From: an uncultured Bacteroides sp.
Lineage (GTDB): Bacteria > Bacteroidota > Bacteroidia > Bacteroidales > Bacteroidaceae
Length of the DNA stretch: 64,000 bases
Assembly (NCBI GenBank): GCA_902492205.1
Contig: CABUKU010000001.1
Location: forward strand, 1-64,000
Reading direction: 5' to 3'
Made by a program: the position numbers and the translations under genes. The notes under the pieces are model-generated. The model was not told the DNA's origin. It did not search any database and saw nothing but the letters and a program-made list of their open reading frames with translations. Positions 47,507 through 55,657 of the stretch are shown here, one piece after another (position 1 is the stretch's first letter; every line of letters begins with the position of its first letter).

Positions 47507-48601
47507 ATGGGGAAAAAATACGATTACTTAATTATTGGCGCTGGATTATATGGTGCAACCTGTGCATATAGAGCTATACAAAATAATAAAAGTGTTTTAG
47601 TAATAGATAAAAGACCTCATATAGGAGGTAATATCTATTGTGAAAATATTGAAGGCATTAATGTACATAAGTATGGAGCCCATATTTTCCACACTTCAAA
47701 TAAAGAAGTTTGGGAACTTGTAAATTCGATAGTAGAATTTAATCGCTATACAAATTCTCCTCTTGCCAATTATAAAGGGAAATTATATAATCTTCCCTTC
47801 AACATGAACACTTTCTATGCTTTATGGGGAGTGAGAACACCGGCAGAAGCACAAGCAAAAATTGAGGAACAAAGAAAAGAAGCAGGAATCATAAAGCCCA
47901 AAAACTTAGAAGAACAGGCTATTTCATTAGTAGGTAAAGACATTTATGAAATCCTGATAAAAGATTACTCAGAGAAACAATGGGGACGAAAAGCAACCGA
48001 ATTACCATCTTTCATTATTAGACGCCTGCCTGTAAGGTTTACATTTGATAACAACTATTTCAATGATAAATATCAAGGCATTCCTATTGGCGGATACAAT
48101 AAATTAATTGAAGGATTTCTAGATGGTGCCGAAATAAGATGTAATACAGATTTCTTTGAAAATCGAGAATATTTCGAGAGCATCGCTGATAAGATTATTT
48201 TTACCGGCAAAATTGATGAATTCTATAACTATCAGTTTGGCAAATTAGAATATCGCACCGTAAGGTTTGAGACAGAAACTCTTGATTGTGAAAACTTCCA
48301 AGGAAATGCTGTCGTTAACTACACAGCAAAAGAAGTGCCCTATACTCGAATCATCGAACATAAACATTTCGAATTCGGTACCCAACCCAAAACTGTTATA
48401 TCAAAAGAATATTCTTCGGAATGGAAAGAAGGAAGCGAACCTTTTTACCCGATCAATGATGAAAAGAATACTGCCTTATATTCACAATATAAAGAATTAG
48501 CAGATAAAGAAAAAAATATTATTTTCGGCGGAAGATTAGCTGAATATAGATACTATGATATGCATCAAATCATAGAAAAAGCGCTTTCGGCAAAAATATA
48601 A
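47507..48601 (+). CDS. glf: UDP-galactopyranose mutase
   Basis: FAD enzyme that converts UDP-galactopyranose to UDP-galactofuranose. The 364-aa protein has the flavin-binding DYLIIGAGLYGATCAYRA near the start, and the family blocks RPHIGGNIYCE and YGAHIFHTSN. It also has YSEKQWGRKATELP and a C-terminal GRLAEYRYYDMHQ, which carry conserved Arg and Tyr residues of the active site. It predicts galactofuranose in the surface glycan, consistent with GlfT2-like and Gtf3-like transferases nearby. Confidence 0.97.
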   Translation: MGKKYDYLIIGAGLYGATCAYRAIQNNKSVLVIDKRPHIGGNIYCENIEGINVHKYGAHIFHTSNKEVWELVNSIVEFNRYTNSPLANYKGKLYNLPFNMNTFYALWGVRTPAEAQAKIEEQRKEAGIIKPKNLEEQAISLVGKDIYEILIKDYSEKQWGRKATELPSFIIRRLPVRFTFDNNYFNDKYQGIPIGGYNKLIEGFLDGAEIRCNTDFFENREYFESIADKIIFTGKIDEFYNYQFGKLEYRTVRFETETLDCENFQGNAVVNYTAKEVPYTRIIEHKHFEFGTQPKTVISKEYSSEWKEGSEPFYPINDEKNTALYSQYKELADKEKNIIFGGRLAEYRYYDMHQIIEKALSAKI

Positions 48602-48636
48602 TAACGATTTATCAATCTTATCCAATAAGAGAATTT

Positions 48637-50337
48637 ATGCTTCAAAACAACTCCAAAAATAAAACGTTTTTTATTCTTGCAATAATTTGCATCATCACAT
48701 TGCTCCCTTTCGTCGGATCTGCAGATTTTCATACCAAAGGTGAGCCAAGAGAAGCTATTGTGGCATATTCCATGATGGAAACAGGTAATTGGATTTTACC
48801 AACCAATAATGGTGGAGACATGGCCTACAAGCCTCCTTTCTTTCATTGGGCTATCGCTGCATTTTCCGAATTAGCCGGCAAAGTTACAGAAGGAACTTCT
48901 CGTTTACCTTCAGCACTTGCTCTAATTGCAATGGTTCTGACCGGATTTCTTTTTTATGCCAAACGCCGTGGAATACAAGTCGCATTAATCACTTCATTTA
49001 TTACATTAACAGCCTTCGAGGTACACAGAGCCGGTCTAAACTGTCGTGTAGATATGGTACTAACAGCTTTTATTGTTATGGCATTATATCAGCTTTACCA
49101 TTGGTGTGAAAAAGGACAAAAAGGATTTCCAATAATAGCTACCATATTTATGGGAATCGCAACCTTAACCAAAGGGCCCGTAGGAATTATACTTCCCTGT
49201 TTAGTTACAGGTACATACTTATTAATAAAAGGAACAAAATTCTCAAAAGCGTTCTTTCCTTTAGTAATGGTAGGAATAATATCATGCATATTACCGGCTA
49301 TTTGGTATGTATTGGCTTACCAACAAGGTGGTGAGTCCTTTATTAACCTAATGATGGAAGAGAATTTCGGACGTTTCATGGGCAAGATGTCTTATGAATC
49401 TCATGAAAATCCTGCCAGCTACAATTTTATTACTGTAATAGCCGGATTTGTACCTTGGACTTTATTAATGATATTCTCTTTGTTTGGACTCCATTATCGT
49501 AAGCCTCAACTTATAACAGGCTGGTGGAAACGTTTCAAGAACTATATTGCCGCAATGGACTCCACCCGTTTATTTTCGCTTCTGGCTATAATCATCATAT
49601 TTGTATTCTATTGTATCCCAAAGAGTAAACGTAGTGTCTACTTATTGCCTATATATCCTTTCATTGCTTATTTTATTGCCGAATATTGTATCTATTTAAT
49701 TCACAAAGCACCCAAAGTAATTAAAGCTTTCGGATATACAATCGCAGGTATTTGTTCCATTGTTATCATCGCCTTTTTCGCAATAAAACTTAATTTGATT
49801 CCGGAATCACTATTTACAGGGAGACACGGAGCAGAAAACTGGTCGTATGTGCAAGCGTTAAGCCGCTTGCCTTTGAATATTTATAATGCAGTTTTAGTTC
49901 TCTTACCTATTATACCTGCCATTTATTTCATAAGACAAAAGACTGATTTAAAGAGTTTATATGCAATTATCGGTATGTTGTTGGCATTACAAGTTTCTTT
50001 GGATGGTGTTTATCAGCCAACAGTATTAAATGCCAAATCAAACAAGAAGTTTGCACTTGAAATTCAGGATATTATTCCTCAAGGGCCAATCTATTCTTTT
50101 GTTTCTACAGAAATGCTACGTTATTTCGTCATTAATTTCTATAACGATAACCGAATATTGCTTTTTGAGGAAGAACAGCCAGAGAATGGTTATTTATTAA
50201 TCGGTGAGAATGATGCCGAATCATTTATTTCAAAGTATTCTGAGAATTATATATTTAATGAAGTCTTAAAATCAACTCAAAGGAGTAACGACACAAGACA
50301 AATTATGATTTTATATCAATTTTCAAAAAATAAATAG
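48637..50337 (+). CDS. ArnT/PMT-like membrane glycosyltransferase
   Basis: A 566-aa inner-membrane protein with about 12 hydrophobic segments. The first periplasmic loop contains DFHTKGEPREAIVAYSM, holding the acidic residues that define the GT-C fold of ArnT and protein mannosyltransferases. Such enzymes move a sugar from a polyprenyl carrier to lipid A, core or protein. In Bacteroides the donor could be a galactosamine, Ara4N-like or other sugar; not decidable here. It follows glf by 35 bases. Confidence 0.85.
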   Translation: MLQNNSKNKTFFILAIICIITLLPFVGSADFHTKGEPREAIVAYSMMETGNWILPTNNGGDMAYKPPFFHWAIAAFSELAGKVTEGTSRLPSALALIAMVLTGFLFYAKRRGIQVALITSFITLTAFEVHRAGLNCRVDMVLTAFIVMALYQLYHWCEKGQKGFPIIATIFMGIATLTKGPVGIILPCLVTGTYLLIKGTKFSKAFFPLVMVGIISCILPAIWYVLAYQQGGESFINLMMEENFGRFMGKMSYESHENPASYNFITVIAGFVPWTLLMIFSLFGLHYRKPQLITGWWKRFKNYIAAMDSTRLFSLLAIIIIFVFYCIPKSKRSVYLLPIYPFIAYFIAEYCIYLIHKAPKVIKAFGYTIAGICSIVIIAFFAIKLNLIPESLFTGRHGAENWSYVQALSRLPLNIYNAVLVLLPIIPAIYFIRQKTDLKSLYAIIGMLLALQVSLDGVYQPTVLNAKSNKKFALEIQDIIPQGPIYSFVSTEMLRYFVINFYNDNRILLFEEEQPENGYLLIGENDAESFISKYSENYIFNEVLKSTQRSNDTRQIMILYQFSKNK

Positions 50338-50365
50338 CTATATTAGAAATAAAATCGATCATCTT

Positions 50366-51280
50366 ATGAAAATAAATTGCGTAGTTGTTACCTATAATAG
50401 GTTAGAGCTTTTAAAAGAAAACATAGAAGCTCTGAAAAAGCAAACATATCTTCTCAATAAAATATTCATTATTGACAATCACTCTACAGATGGTACAAGT
50501 GAATTTCTCCGACAATTTGAAGATGATGAACAAATGATAGTCATCACTTTACCCAAGAATATTGGTGGTGCAGGTGGTTTCTCAAGAGGAATGAAAGAGG
50601 CCGTATTAGATGGATGTGACTGGGTTTGGGTTATGGATGACGATACCATCCCCACTCCCACTGCTCTTGAGGAACTAGTAAAAGGTACTACCGTAACAGA
50701 CAATGTAGGGTATGTATGCAGCAAAGCTATTTGGACAGATGGAATGGTACATAAGATGAATATTCCCAGTTTTTATAATGGACATTGGGACAAGAAGAAT
50801 CCTCCTTTAAATAATTATACTGACATAGCAGATGTACTATTGGTGCAAACAGCTTCTTTTGTCTCTTTGTTAGTCAATTCTTCAGCCATCAAAGAAGTAG
50901 GATTACCTATTAGTGAGTTTTTTATTTGGGGAGATGACGTATACTTTACTTCGCTTGTTTTTAATAAAGGATATACGTGTTTATATGCTGATAAAAGTAT
51001 AGTAATACACAAAACAGATACAAACTACGTATCAGACTTAACAACAGCTCCAAGCAATGCCGCTTGGAAATTCTACTATGGAACACGAAATGATGCTTAT
51101 CTCAGAAGGCTCAAAAAGAAAAACTATATTAAATTTCTTTTTTCAACCCTTAATGCCTACAGAAGAGCCATCAGAAGAATAAACAAACGCCCTACAAATG
51201 ATAAAAAAGTATTTAAGGAAGCAATACGCAAAGGCATTTGGGATGGATTAACTTTCAATCCCAAAATAGAACATTTATAA
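50366..51280 (+). CDS. GT2 glycosyltransferase, GlfT2-like
   Basis: A 304-aa GT-A fold enzyme: CVVVTYNRLELLKENI, DNHSTDGT, then NIGGAGGFSRGM and WVMDDDTIPTP (DDD metal site near residue 90). The GGAGGF.RGM block is typical of galactofuranosyltransferases such as GlfT2 and of related rhamnosyltransferases. Together with glf two genes upstream, a galactofuranosyltransferase is the best inference. It is the last gene of the plus-strand run; a hairpin after its stop overlaps the convergent gene. Confidence 0.85.
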   Translation: MKINCVVVTYNRLELLKENIEALKKQTYLLNKIFIIDNHSTDGTSEFLRQFEDDEQMIVITLPKNIGGAGGFSRGMKEAVLDGCDWVWVMDDDTIPTPTALEELVKGTTVTDNVGYVCSKAIWTDGMVHKMNIPSFYNGHWDKKNPPLNNYTDIADVLLVQTASFVSLLVNSSAIKEVGLPISEFFIWGDDVYFTSLVFNKGYTCLYADKSIVIHKTDTNYVSDLTTAPSNAAWKFYYGTRNDAYLRRLKKKNYIKFLFSTLNAYRRAIRRINKRPTNDKKVFKEAIRKGIWDGLTFNPKIEHL

Positions 51281-51282
51281 GT

Positions 51283-52071
51283 TTAAGAAAGGTATTGACT
51301 AATACCTTTCTCACACTTTATTATATTCATCTTATTATTTTCTTCAAATACTTTTTCATTTGCAGTCATGTCTTGTTTGCTGTTTGCGGCTTTATGATAT
51401 ATATGAAACTCTATAGCTTTAAACTTTATAAATCTCTTTTTAATTCCTAAACGTCTCAACCTGGCACAAAAGTCAATATCTTCAAAGCCATAACCTATAA
51501 TTTTCTCATCACAACCATTTACAGCAAAAAGATCTTTCTTCCAAAAAGAAATATTACATCCCCGTTCTTTCTTATGTAATTTATAATTATAAAAGAAAGG
51601 AGTCATTAAAGGACAACGAAACACATTAAACTTTCTAGATATACCCGAAGTATAAAAGTGCAAAGAACCACCGCCTTTCTGCAACAGCTTCTTTGATAAA
51701 TCCTCAGAAATCTTACCTCTGCTTCCGGTCAGAAAATATCCCTCACGAGCTTCAGCAGCATGATCAGATACAAAATGGGAATGCATAATTATATCACCAT
51801 CTACCTCAATTACATAGTCTCCTTCACATTGAGCAAAAGCCTTATTACGAATAACAGACAAACGAAAGCCATTATCTTCATGCCACACATGCTTTAAAGT
51901 ACATGGAAAATCTTTGCGCATCTCATCTATTAATGCTTTCGTATCTTCACGGGAGCCATCATCGGCAACGATCACTTCAAAAGGTATTAAAGTCTGCTTT
52001 TTTACACTTTGCAAACAAAGTGCCAACGCCTCTTTCCAATTATAAGTAGATATAACCAAACTTACTTTCAT
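51283..52071 (-). CDS. Family 2 glycosyltransferase with galactosyltransferase-type C-terminus
   Basis: A 262-aa GT-A enzyme. It has VSLVISTYNWKEALALCLQSV, VADDGSREDT and the metal motif EVDGDIIMH (about 88-96). The C-terminal half has RGCNISFWKKDLFAVNGCDE and GYGFEDIDFCARLRRLG, as in the galactosyltransferase-type acceptor domain found in chondroitin-synthase-like GT2s. Donor not determined. It lies 1 base after the upstream gene, in a two-gene unit. Confidence 0.88.
   Translation of the reverse strand: MKVSLVISTYNWKEALALCLQSVKKQTLIPFEVIVADDGSREDTKALIDEMRKDFPCTLKHVWHEDNGFRLSVIRNKAFAQCEGDYVIEVDGDIIMHSHFVSDHAAEAREGYFLTGSRGKISEDLSKKLLQKGGGSLHFYTSGISRKFNVFRCPLMTPFFYNYKLHKKERGCNISFWKKDLFAVNGCDEKIIGYGFEDIDFCARLRRLGIKKRFIKFKAIEFHIYHKAANSKQDMTANEKVFEENNKMNIIKCEKGISQYLS
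51287..51310 (+). terminator. Hairpin inside the 3' end of the convergent gene
   Basis: GAAAGGTATT (51287-51296) and AATACCTTTC (51301-51310) form a perfect 10-bp stem with loop GACT, 6 bases past the plus-strand stop. The same DNA encodes the last residues of the minus-strand glycosyltransferase (stop at 51283). The T tract is weak. Confidence 0.5.
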
Positions 52072-52072
52072 A

Positions 52073-53107
52073 CTAATCCCCCTTAATATTTTCTATGGCT
52101 TCATTCACAGCCTTTTCAAAATAATAACCTTGAGAAAGTCTTTCACTGATACAACAAACATTTTCTTTCATTTTTTTGTAATCATCAATAGTCAGTTCCG
52201 CTAACTTTCTTTCTAAATCCTCCAAAGAATCTACACATATCCCTATCTTATTATCATTTACAAAACCTGCCAAAGCAGCTTCACTCCAAATAATTATAGG
52301 TAATTCACAACGAATATAAAGCGATGTTTTATGTGGATTATTATATCGTAAGTACTCTCCAAAGTTACCGATGCAAGAAGAAACAGATAAACCATCCCAT
52401 ACTAATCCCCAATCACCCTTTGCTGTTTTTATCAGATCATCCGACTTCACAAATCCCATATAATTGAGATATTCGTTTCCCTTGGCTTTGTCTATTTGAA
52501 AACCATTCCCATACAAGTTAAATTTGTATGATGAATGAATATGGTCACCTATTTCATAAAGAAATGCATTTTTACGAATATCCAATCCTCCGGCATATAA
52601 AACAGTAAAAGGTTTCCGAAAGTCATTTTTTGGAATTGCCTTGGTTTTGGATAAATAATCAAATATCCCAAGCACCCCCAACTGTACCTTGCAACCATTG
52701 TCTTCCAACCACTTTTTCATCTTTTGATTATGCACAATTATATAATCCGCATGGCTAAGCCGCTTGATTTCTTGTTCCACAGTTAGCCTTTTTCTTCTGA
52801 AAGAACCTAAATCATGAATAACCACAATTACTTTCGTTCCTCTCAAATGAGCCGTTCTACAAACAAAAGTAAAATACTTCTTCAGTGGATACTGAATGAC
52901 TAAACAATCTCCTTTGGTAAGACAAAACGGAGCTTTGAGAACACTGCCCAAAGTAGCAAAAAAAGAGGATACTTTACCGGAATAAGTGGTTTGCCTCAGC
53001 CCCACATTTCTAAATGATAATCTATCCATTATCCTTTCAATGTCCATTTTGGCTTTATTACCGGCACTATCCGCCCCTTTGTAATTACGCGATAAATAAC
53101 AATTCAT
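52073..53107 (-). CDS. Gtf3/WbbI-like glycosyltransferase, probably galactofuranosyltransferase
   Basis: A 344-aa GT-B-like enzyme. N-terminal half: NYKGADSAGNKAKMDIERIM and GTKVIVVIHDLGSFRR. C-terminal half: LYAGGLDIRKNAFL, WGLVWDGLSVSSCIGNFGEYLRYNNPHKTSLYI. The latter block (WDG...GEYL.YN.PHK.S.Y) is characteristic of Gtf3-type glucosyltransferases and of WbbI beta-1,6-galactofuranosyltransferase. With glf in the same region, a Galf transferase is likely but not certain. A -7 box TATCTTTG (minus strand, 53141-53134) precedes it. Confidence 0.78.
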   Translation of the reverse strand: MNCYLSRNYKGADSAGNKAKMDIERIMDRLSFRNVGLRQTTYSGKVSSFFATLGSVLKAPFCLTKGDCLVIQYPLKKYFTFVCRTAHLRGTKVIVVIHDLGSFRRKRLTVEQEIKRLSHADYIIVHNQKMKKWLEDNGCKVQLGVLGIFDYLSKTKAIPKNDFRKPFTVLYAGGLDIRKNAFLYEIGDHIHSSYKFNLYGNGFQIDKAKGNEYLNYMGFVKSDDLIKTAKGDWGLVWDGLSVSSCIGNFGEYLRYNNPHKTSLYIRCELPIIIWSEAALAGFVNDNKIGICVDSLEDLERKLAELTIDDYKKMKENVCCISERLSQGYYFEKAVNEAIENIKGD

Positions 53108-53172
53108 ATCCGCTTTTCAAATTCTTAATTAACACAAAGATAGGCAATTTTCATATATCATCCACCTTTTTC

Positions 53173-53252
53173 AAACGACTTGTTGTTTTTTACAATCAAC
53201 TTGTTGTTTGTCCGCAAACGACTTGTTGTTTTTTACAAACGTCTTGTTGTTT
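53173..53252. repeat. Phased dyad array, cluster 3 (four units)
   Basis: Four units of the form AAAC..C-TT-G..GTTT have centres at 53180.5, 53201.5, 53223.5 and 53244.5 (spacing 21, 22, 21). Examples are AAACGACTTGTTGTTT and AAACGTCTTGTTGTTT. The array fills the space between divergent glycosyltransferase genes, and its last unit overlaps the -33 box of the plus-strand gene. Confidence 0.7.
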
Positions 53253-53277
53253 ATAGTAGATAAATACACTACATTTG
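53247..53277 (+). promoter_or_regulatory. Promoter of the GT4 gene at 53298
   Basis: TTG (53247-53249), 20 bases, then TACATTTG (53270-53277). The RNA start near 53284 supports the ATG at 53298 and rules out the longer in-frame reading from 53208. Confidence 0.6.
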
Positions 53278-53297
53278 TCCATCATAATAAAAAGCAT

Positions 53298-54428
53298 ATG
53301 AGAATCGGATTTGATGGCAAACGCGCCGTGCAGAACAATACCGGATTAGGAAATTACAGCCGTTTCATTGTAGATATATTAAGTCGTTTCTACAAAACAA
53401 ACGAATATGTACTCTATGCACCTAAGCCTAAAGAAAATAAGAACCTGAATATAATCATACAAAGACCTGACATCCGAATAGTATATCCCCAAAGTAAGTT
53501 TTGGAAAAAATTCAGTTCCATTTGGAGAGTATGGGGCATTAATAAACAATTACGGGAAGACCACTTAGACATATATCACGGTCTCAGTAATGAACTTCCA
53601 CTATCCATTAAAAAGAGTAATACAAAGAGCATTGTGACTATACACGATCTTATTTTCTTACGTTATCCTCAATTTTACAAATGGATTGACAGGCACATTT
53701 ATACTTATAAATTCAGGAAAGCATGCGAAAACAGTGACCGTATCATAGCTATTAGCGAAATGACCAAACGGGATATTGTCGACTACTTTCATATAAAGGA
53801 AGAGAAAATAGATGTTGTATATCAGGGATGTGATCCGGTGTTTTGTCAACCCGTAAAAGAAGAACTTAAAGCTCTCATATGCGAAAAATACGATTTACCG
53901 TCACAGTACATTCTCAATGTAGGCAGCATAGAAAGCAGAAAAAACCTGCTTCTCATCGTAAAAGCACTCCGACATCTCCCTCCAAATATTTCATTGGTAG
54001 CAGTAGGAAAAAGAACTGCATACACAGACGAAATAGAAAAGTTCGTGGCAGAAAACAAACTGGGCGACAGAGTTTTACTATTAAACAAAGTCCCTTTTAG
54101 CGACCTTCCCGCCATTTACCAAATGGCAAGTATTTTTGTTTACCCATCCTTTTTCGAGGGGTTTGGTATTCCTATCATCGAGGCCATTCATTCATCCCTA
54201 CCGGTAATTGCAGCAACGGGTTCGTGTCTGGAAGAAGCAGGAGGAACGGAATCCATTTATATAAATCCCAATAACGAAAAGGAATTGGCAGAAAAGATAA
54301 ATCTCGTATTATCTTCCCCCGAGTTAAGACAACACATGATTAGCAGAGGAAAAGAGTACGTAAAAAGGTTCACAGATGAAGTCATAGCAAAAGATGTCAT
54401 AGATGTCTATAATAAACTATATAGCTAA
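53298..54428 (+). CDS. Family 4 glycosyltransferase
   Basis: A 376-aa GT-B enzyme beginning MRIGFDGKRAVQNNTGLGNYSR, the usual N-terminus of this subgroup. It has LNVGSIESRKNLLLIVKAL for nucleotide-sugar binding, and the E-x7-E motif in FFEGFGIPIIEAIHSSLPVIA near residue 290. It resembles mannosyl- or rhamnosyltransferases of O-antigen synthesis. The start follows from the promoter boxes directly upstream. It stands alone and is followed by a long inverted-repeat element. Confidence 0.88.
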   Translation: MRIGFDGKRAVQNNTGLGNYSRFIVDILSRFYKTNEYVLYAPKPKENKNLNIIIQRPDIRIVYPQSKFWKKFSSIWRVWGINKQLREDHLDIYHGLSNELPLSIKKSNTKSIVTIHDLIFLRYPQFYKWIDRHIYTYKFRKACENSDRIIAISEMTKRDIVDYFHIKEEKIDVVYQGCDPVFCQPVKEELKALICEKYDLPSQYILNVGSIESRKNLLLIVKALRHLPPNISLVAVGKRTAYTDEIEKFVAENKLGDRVLLLNKVPFSDLPAIYQMASIFVYPSFFEGFGIPIIEAIHSSLPVIAATGSCLEEAGGTESIYINPNNEKELAEKINLVLSSPELRQHMISRGKEYVKRFTDEVIAKDVIDVYNKLYS

Positions 54429-54445
54429 ACTCGGTTAAAAGCAAG

Positions 54446-54611
54446 ATTAAACCTTTCATCAAGTACAGTTAAGGCATTTTATAAGCTTCATTTAATAACT
54501 TGACAGTAGTCAATTTAATACTTGACAGCTGTCAAGTTATTAATTGACGGTTGTCAAGTTACTAATATATAAAGAAGAAAAGGCTTAACTGTGCTTGATG
54601 AAAGGCTTAAT
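54446..54611. repeat. Composite element: long inverted repeat enclosing phased dyads (cluster 4)
   Basis: Arms 54446-54476 and 54580-54611 are complementary with about three mismatches over 31 bases (core CCTTTCATCAAG / CTTGATGAAAGG, then CAGTTAAG / CTTAACTG). Between them are three dyads: CTTGACAGTAGTCAAT (54499-54514), CTTGACAGCTGTCAAG (54521-54536, perfect) and ATTGACGGTTGTCAAG (54543-54558). Their starts are exactly 22 bases apart. The core TTGAC-GTCAA is shared with cluster 2 at 25.9 kb. It lies between convergent genes and could also terminate both. Confidence 0.75.
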
Positions 54612-54655
54612 GCTGCCTTTGAACATGATTAACCGGTGTATATAGTAATCCTATC

Positions 54656-55657
54656 TTATCGAAAACCGGGCTTAAGTGCCAGTTTAACTTTAAAATCTAT
54701 CAGTTCAAAACGTGCTGCACAACGAGGAAGAAGATATGGATCACTATTTTTATTTAAACGTTGGGGCATAGTAGTAAATGCCATCTTATAGCCTGCATCT
54801 TCAACAGTTTTCTTTGCATAACCTGTAATGTCACCCTGAGGAATGTTTCCATTTGGATAAGCCAAATAGTCACAATTTACATTTAACTTTTCTCGGATAA
54901 CCCTCCTACTCTCCATTATCTGGTTTCTCGTTTCATCTTGTGTCTGATAAGAATTACAGATAAAATGATCCAAACAATGTGAACCGATTGTGCATCCGGT
55001 AACTTTTGTCAATTCCACTAATTCTTCCCAGTTCATTGGCATATCCGATGAATATTCCCTAAAGATGTCATTAATTCGTTCATCTGAAAGATTCCGCATC
55101 AATTGTTCAGAAATTAAATTTACTTTCTCTATACAGGAATGTTTTAGTGTATAATTTAATTCCGATAAAAGTTCACGCCTCTGTCCGTCCGAATGAAAAG
55201 TAACATCCATATCCAAACAGTCTATCCTTATACGCTTAACGCTTTTATCCAATAATACAACCCGATTGGTAAAAGTTGGAAAGAATTTCCCTTTATCTAT
55301 GTGGTTCACGGAAACAAATACGGTAAAAGGTATATTTAACGATTCAAGAATGGGGGCAGCCACTGTCAGATTATTCTTATATCCATCATCAAAAGTAACA
55401 ACTACTTCTTTTCCTTTAAAGTTTCCCTCTTTCCATCTCCTATAATATTCATCCATAGAAATAACTTCATAATACTTTGCCAAATAAAGCATTTCCTCAT
55501 AAAAAATATCAGGAGATATATGAAGTGTTTGTATCAAAGGATTTATTATATGGTCTACCCCATGATAGAAAAGTACTCTTGGAGTTTTATTAATTCCTCG
55601 TGCTACACCAAGCAGTCCCCATTTTATCATATTCCGTTTTAGAGCCGCATGTTTCAT
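54656..55657 (-). CDS. Polysaccharide deacetylase (NodB domain)
   Basis: A 333-aa carbohydrate esterase family 4-like protein. Motif 1 is VVTFDDGYKNNL (about 88-99), with the catalytic and metal Asp; motif 2 is GSHCLDHFICNSY near residue 208, with the metal His residues; and YPNGNIPQGD follows. No signal peptide is obvious, so it may act in the cytoplasm or at the inner face. It overlaps the preceding GT9 gene by 4 bases (ATGA). The group DUF4254-GT9-deacetylase suggests work on the LPS core. Confidence 0.87.
   Translation of the reverse strand: MKHAALKRNMIKWGLLGVARGINKTPRVLFYHGVDHIINPLIQTLHISPDIFYEEMLYLAKYYEVISMDEYYRRWKEGNFKGKEVVVTFDDGYKNNLTVAAPILESLNIPFTVFVSVNHIDKGKFFPTFTNRVVLLDKSVKRIRIDCLDMDVTFHSDGQRRELLSELNYTLKHSCIEKVNLISEQLMRNLSDERINDIFREYSSDMPMNWEELVELTKVTGCTIGSHCLDHFICNSYQTQDETRNQIMESRRVIREKLNVNCDYLAYPNGNIPQGDITGYAKKTVEDAGYKMAFTTMPQRLNKNSDPYLLPRCAARFELIDFKVKLALKPGFR

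Noticed and set aside
53208..53297. Thirty-residue N-terminal extension of the GT4 protein
   Set aside because: It would be translated from the dyad repeats and lies upstream of the predicted RNA start; the family's normal start is at 53298.
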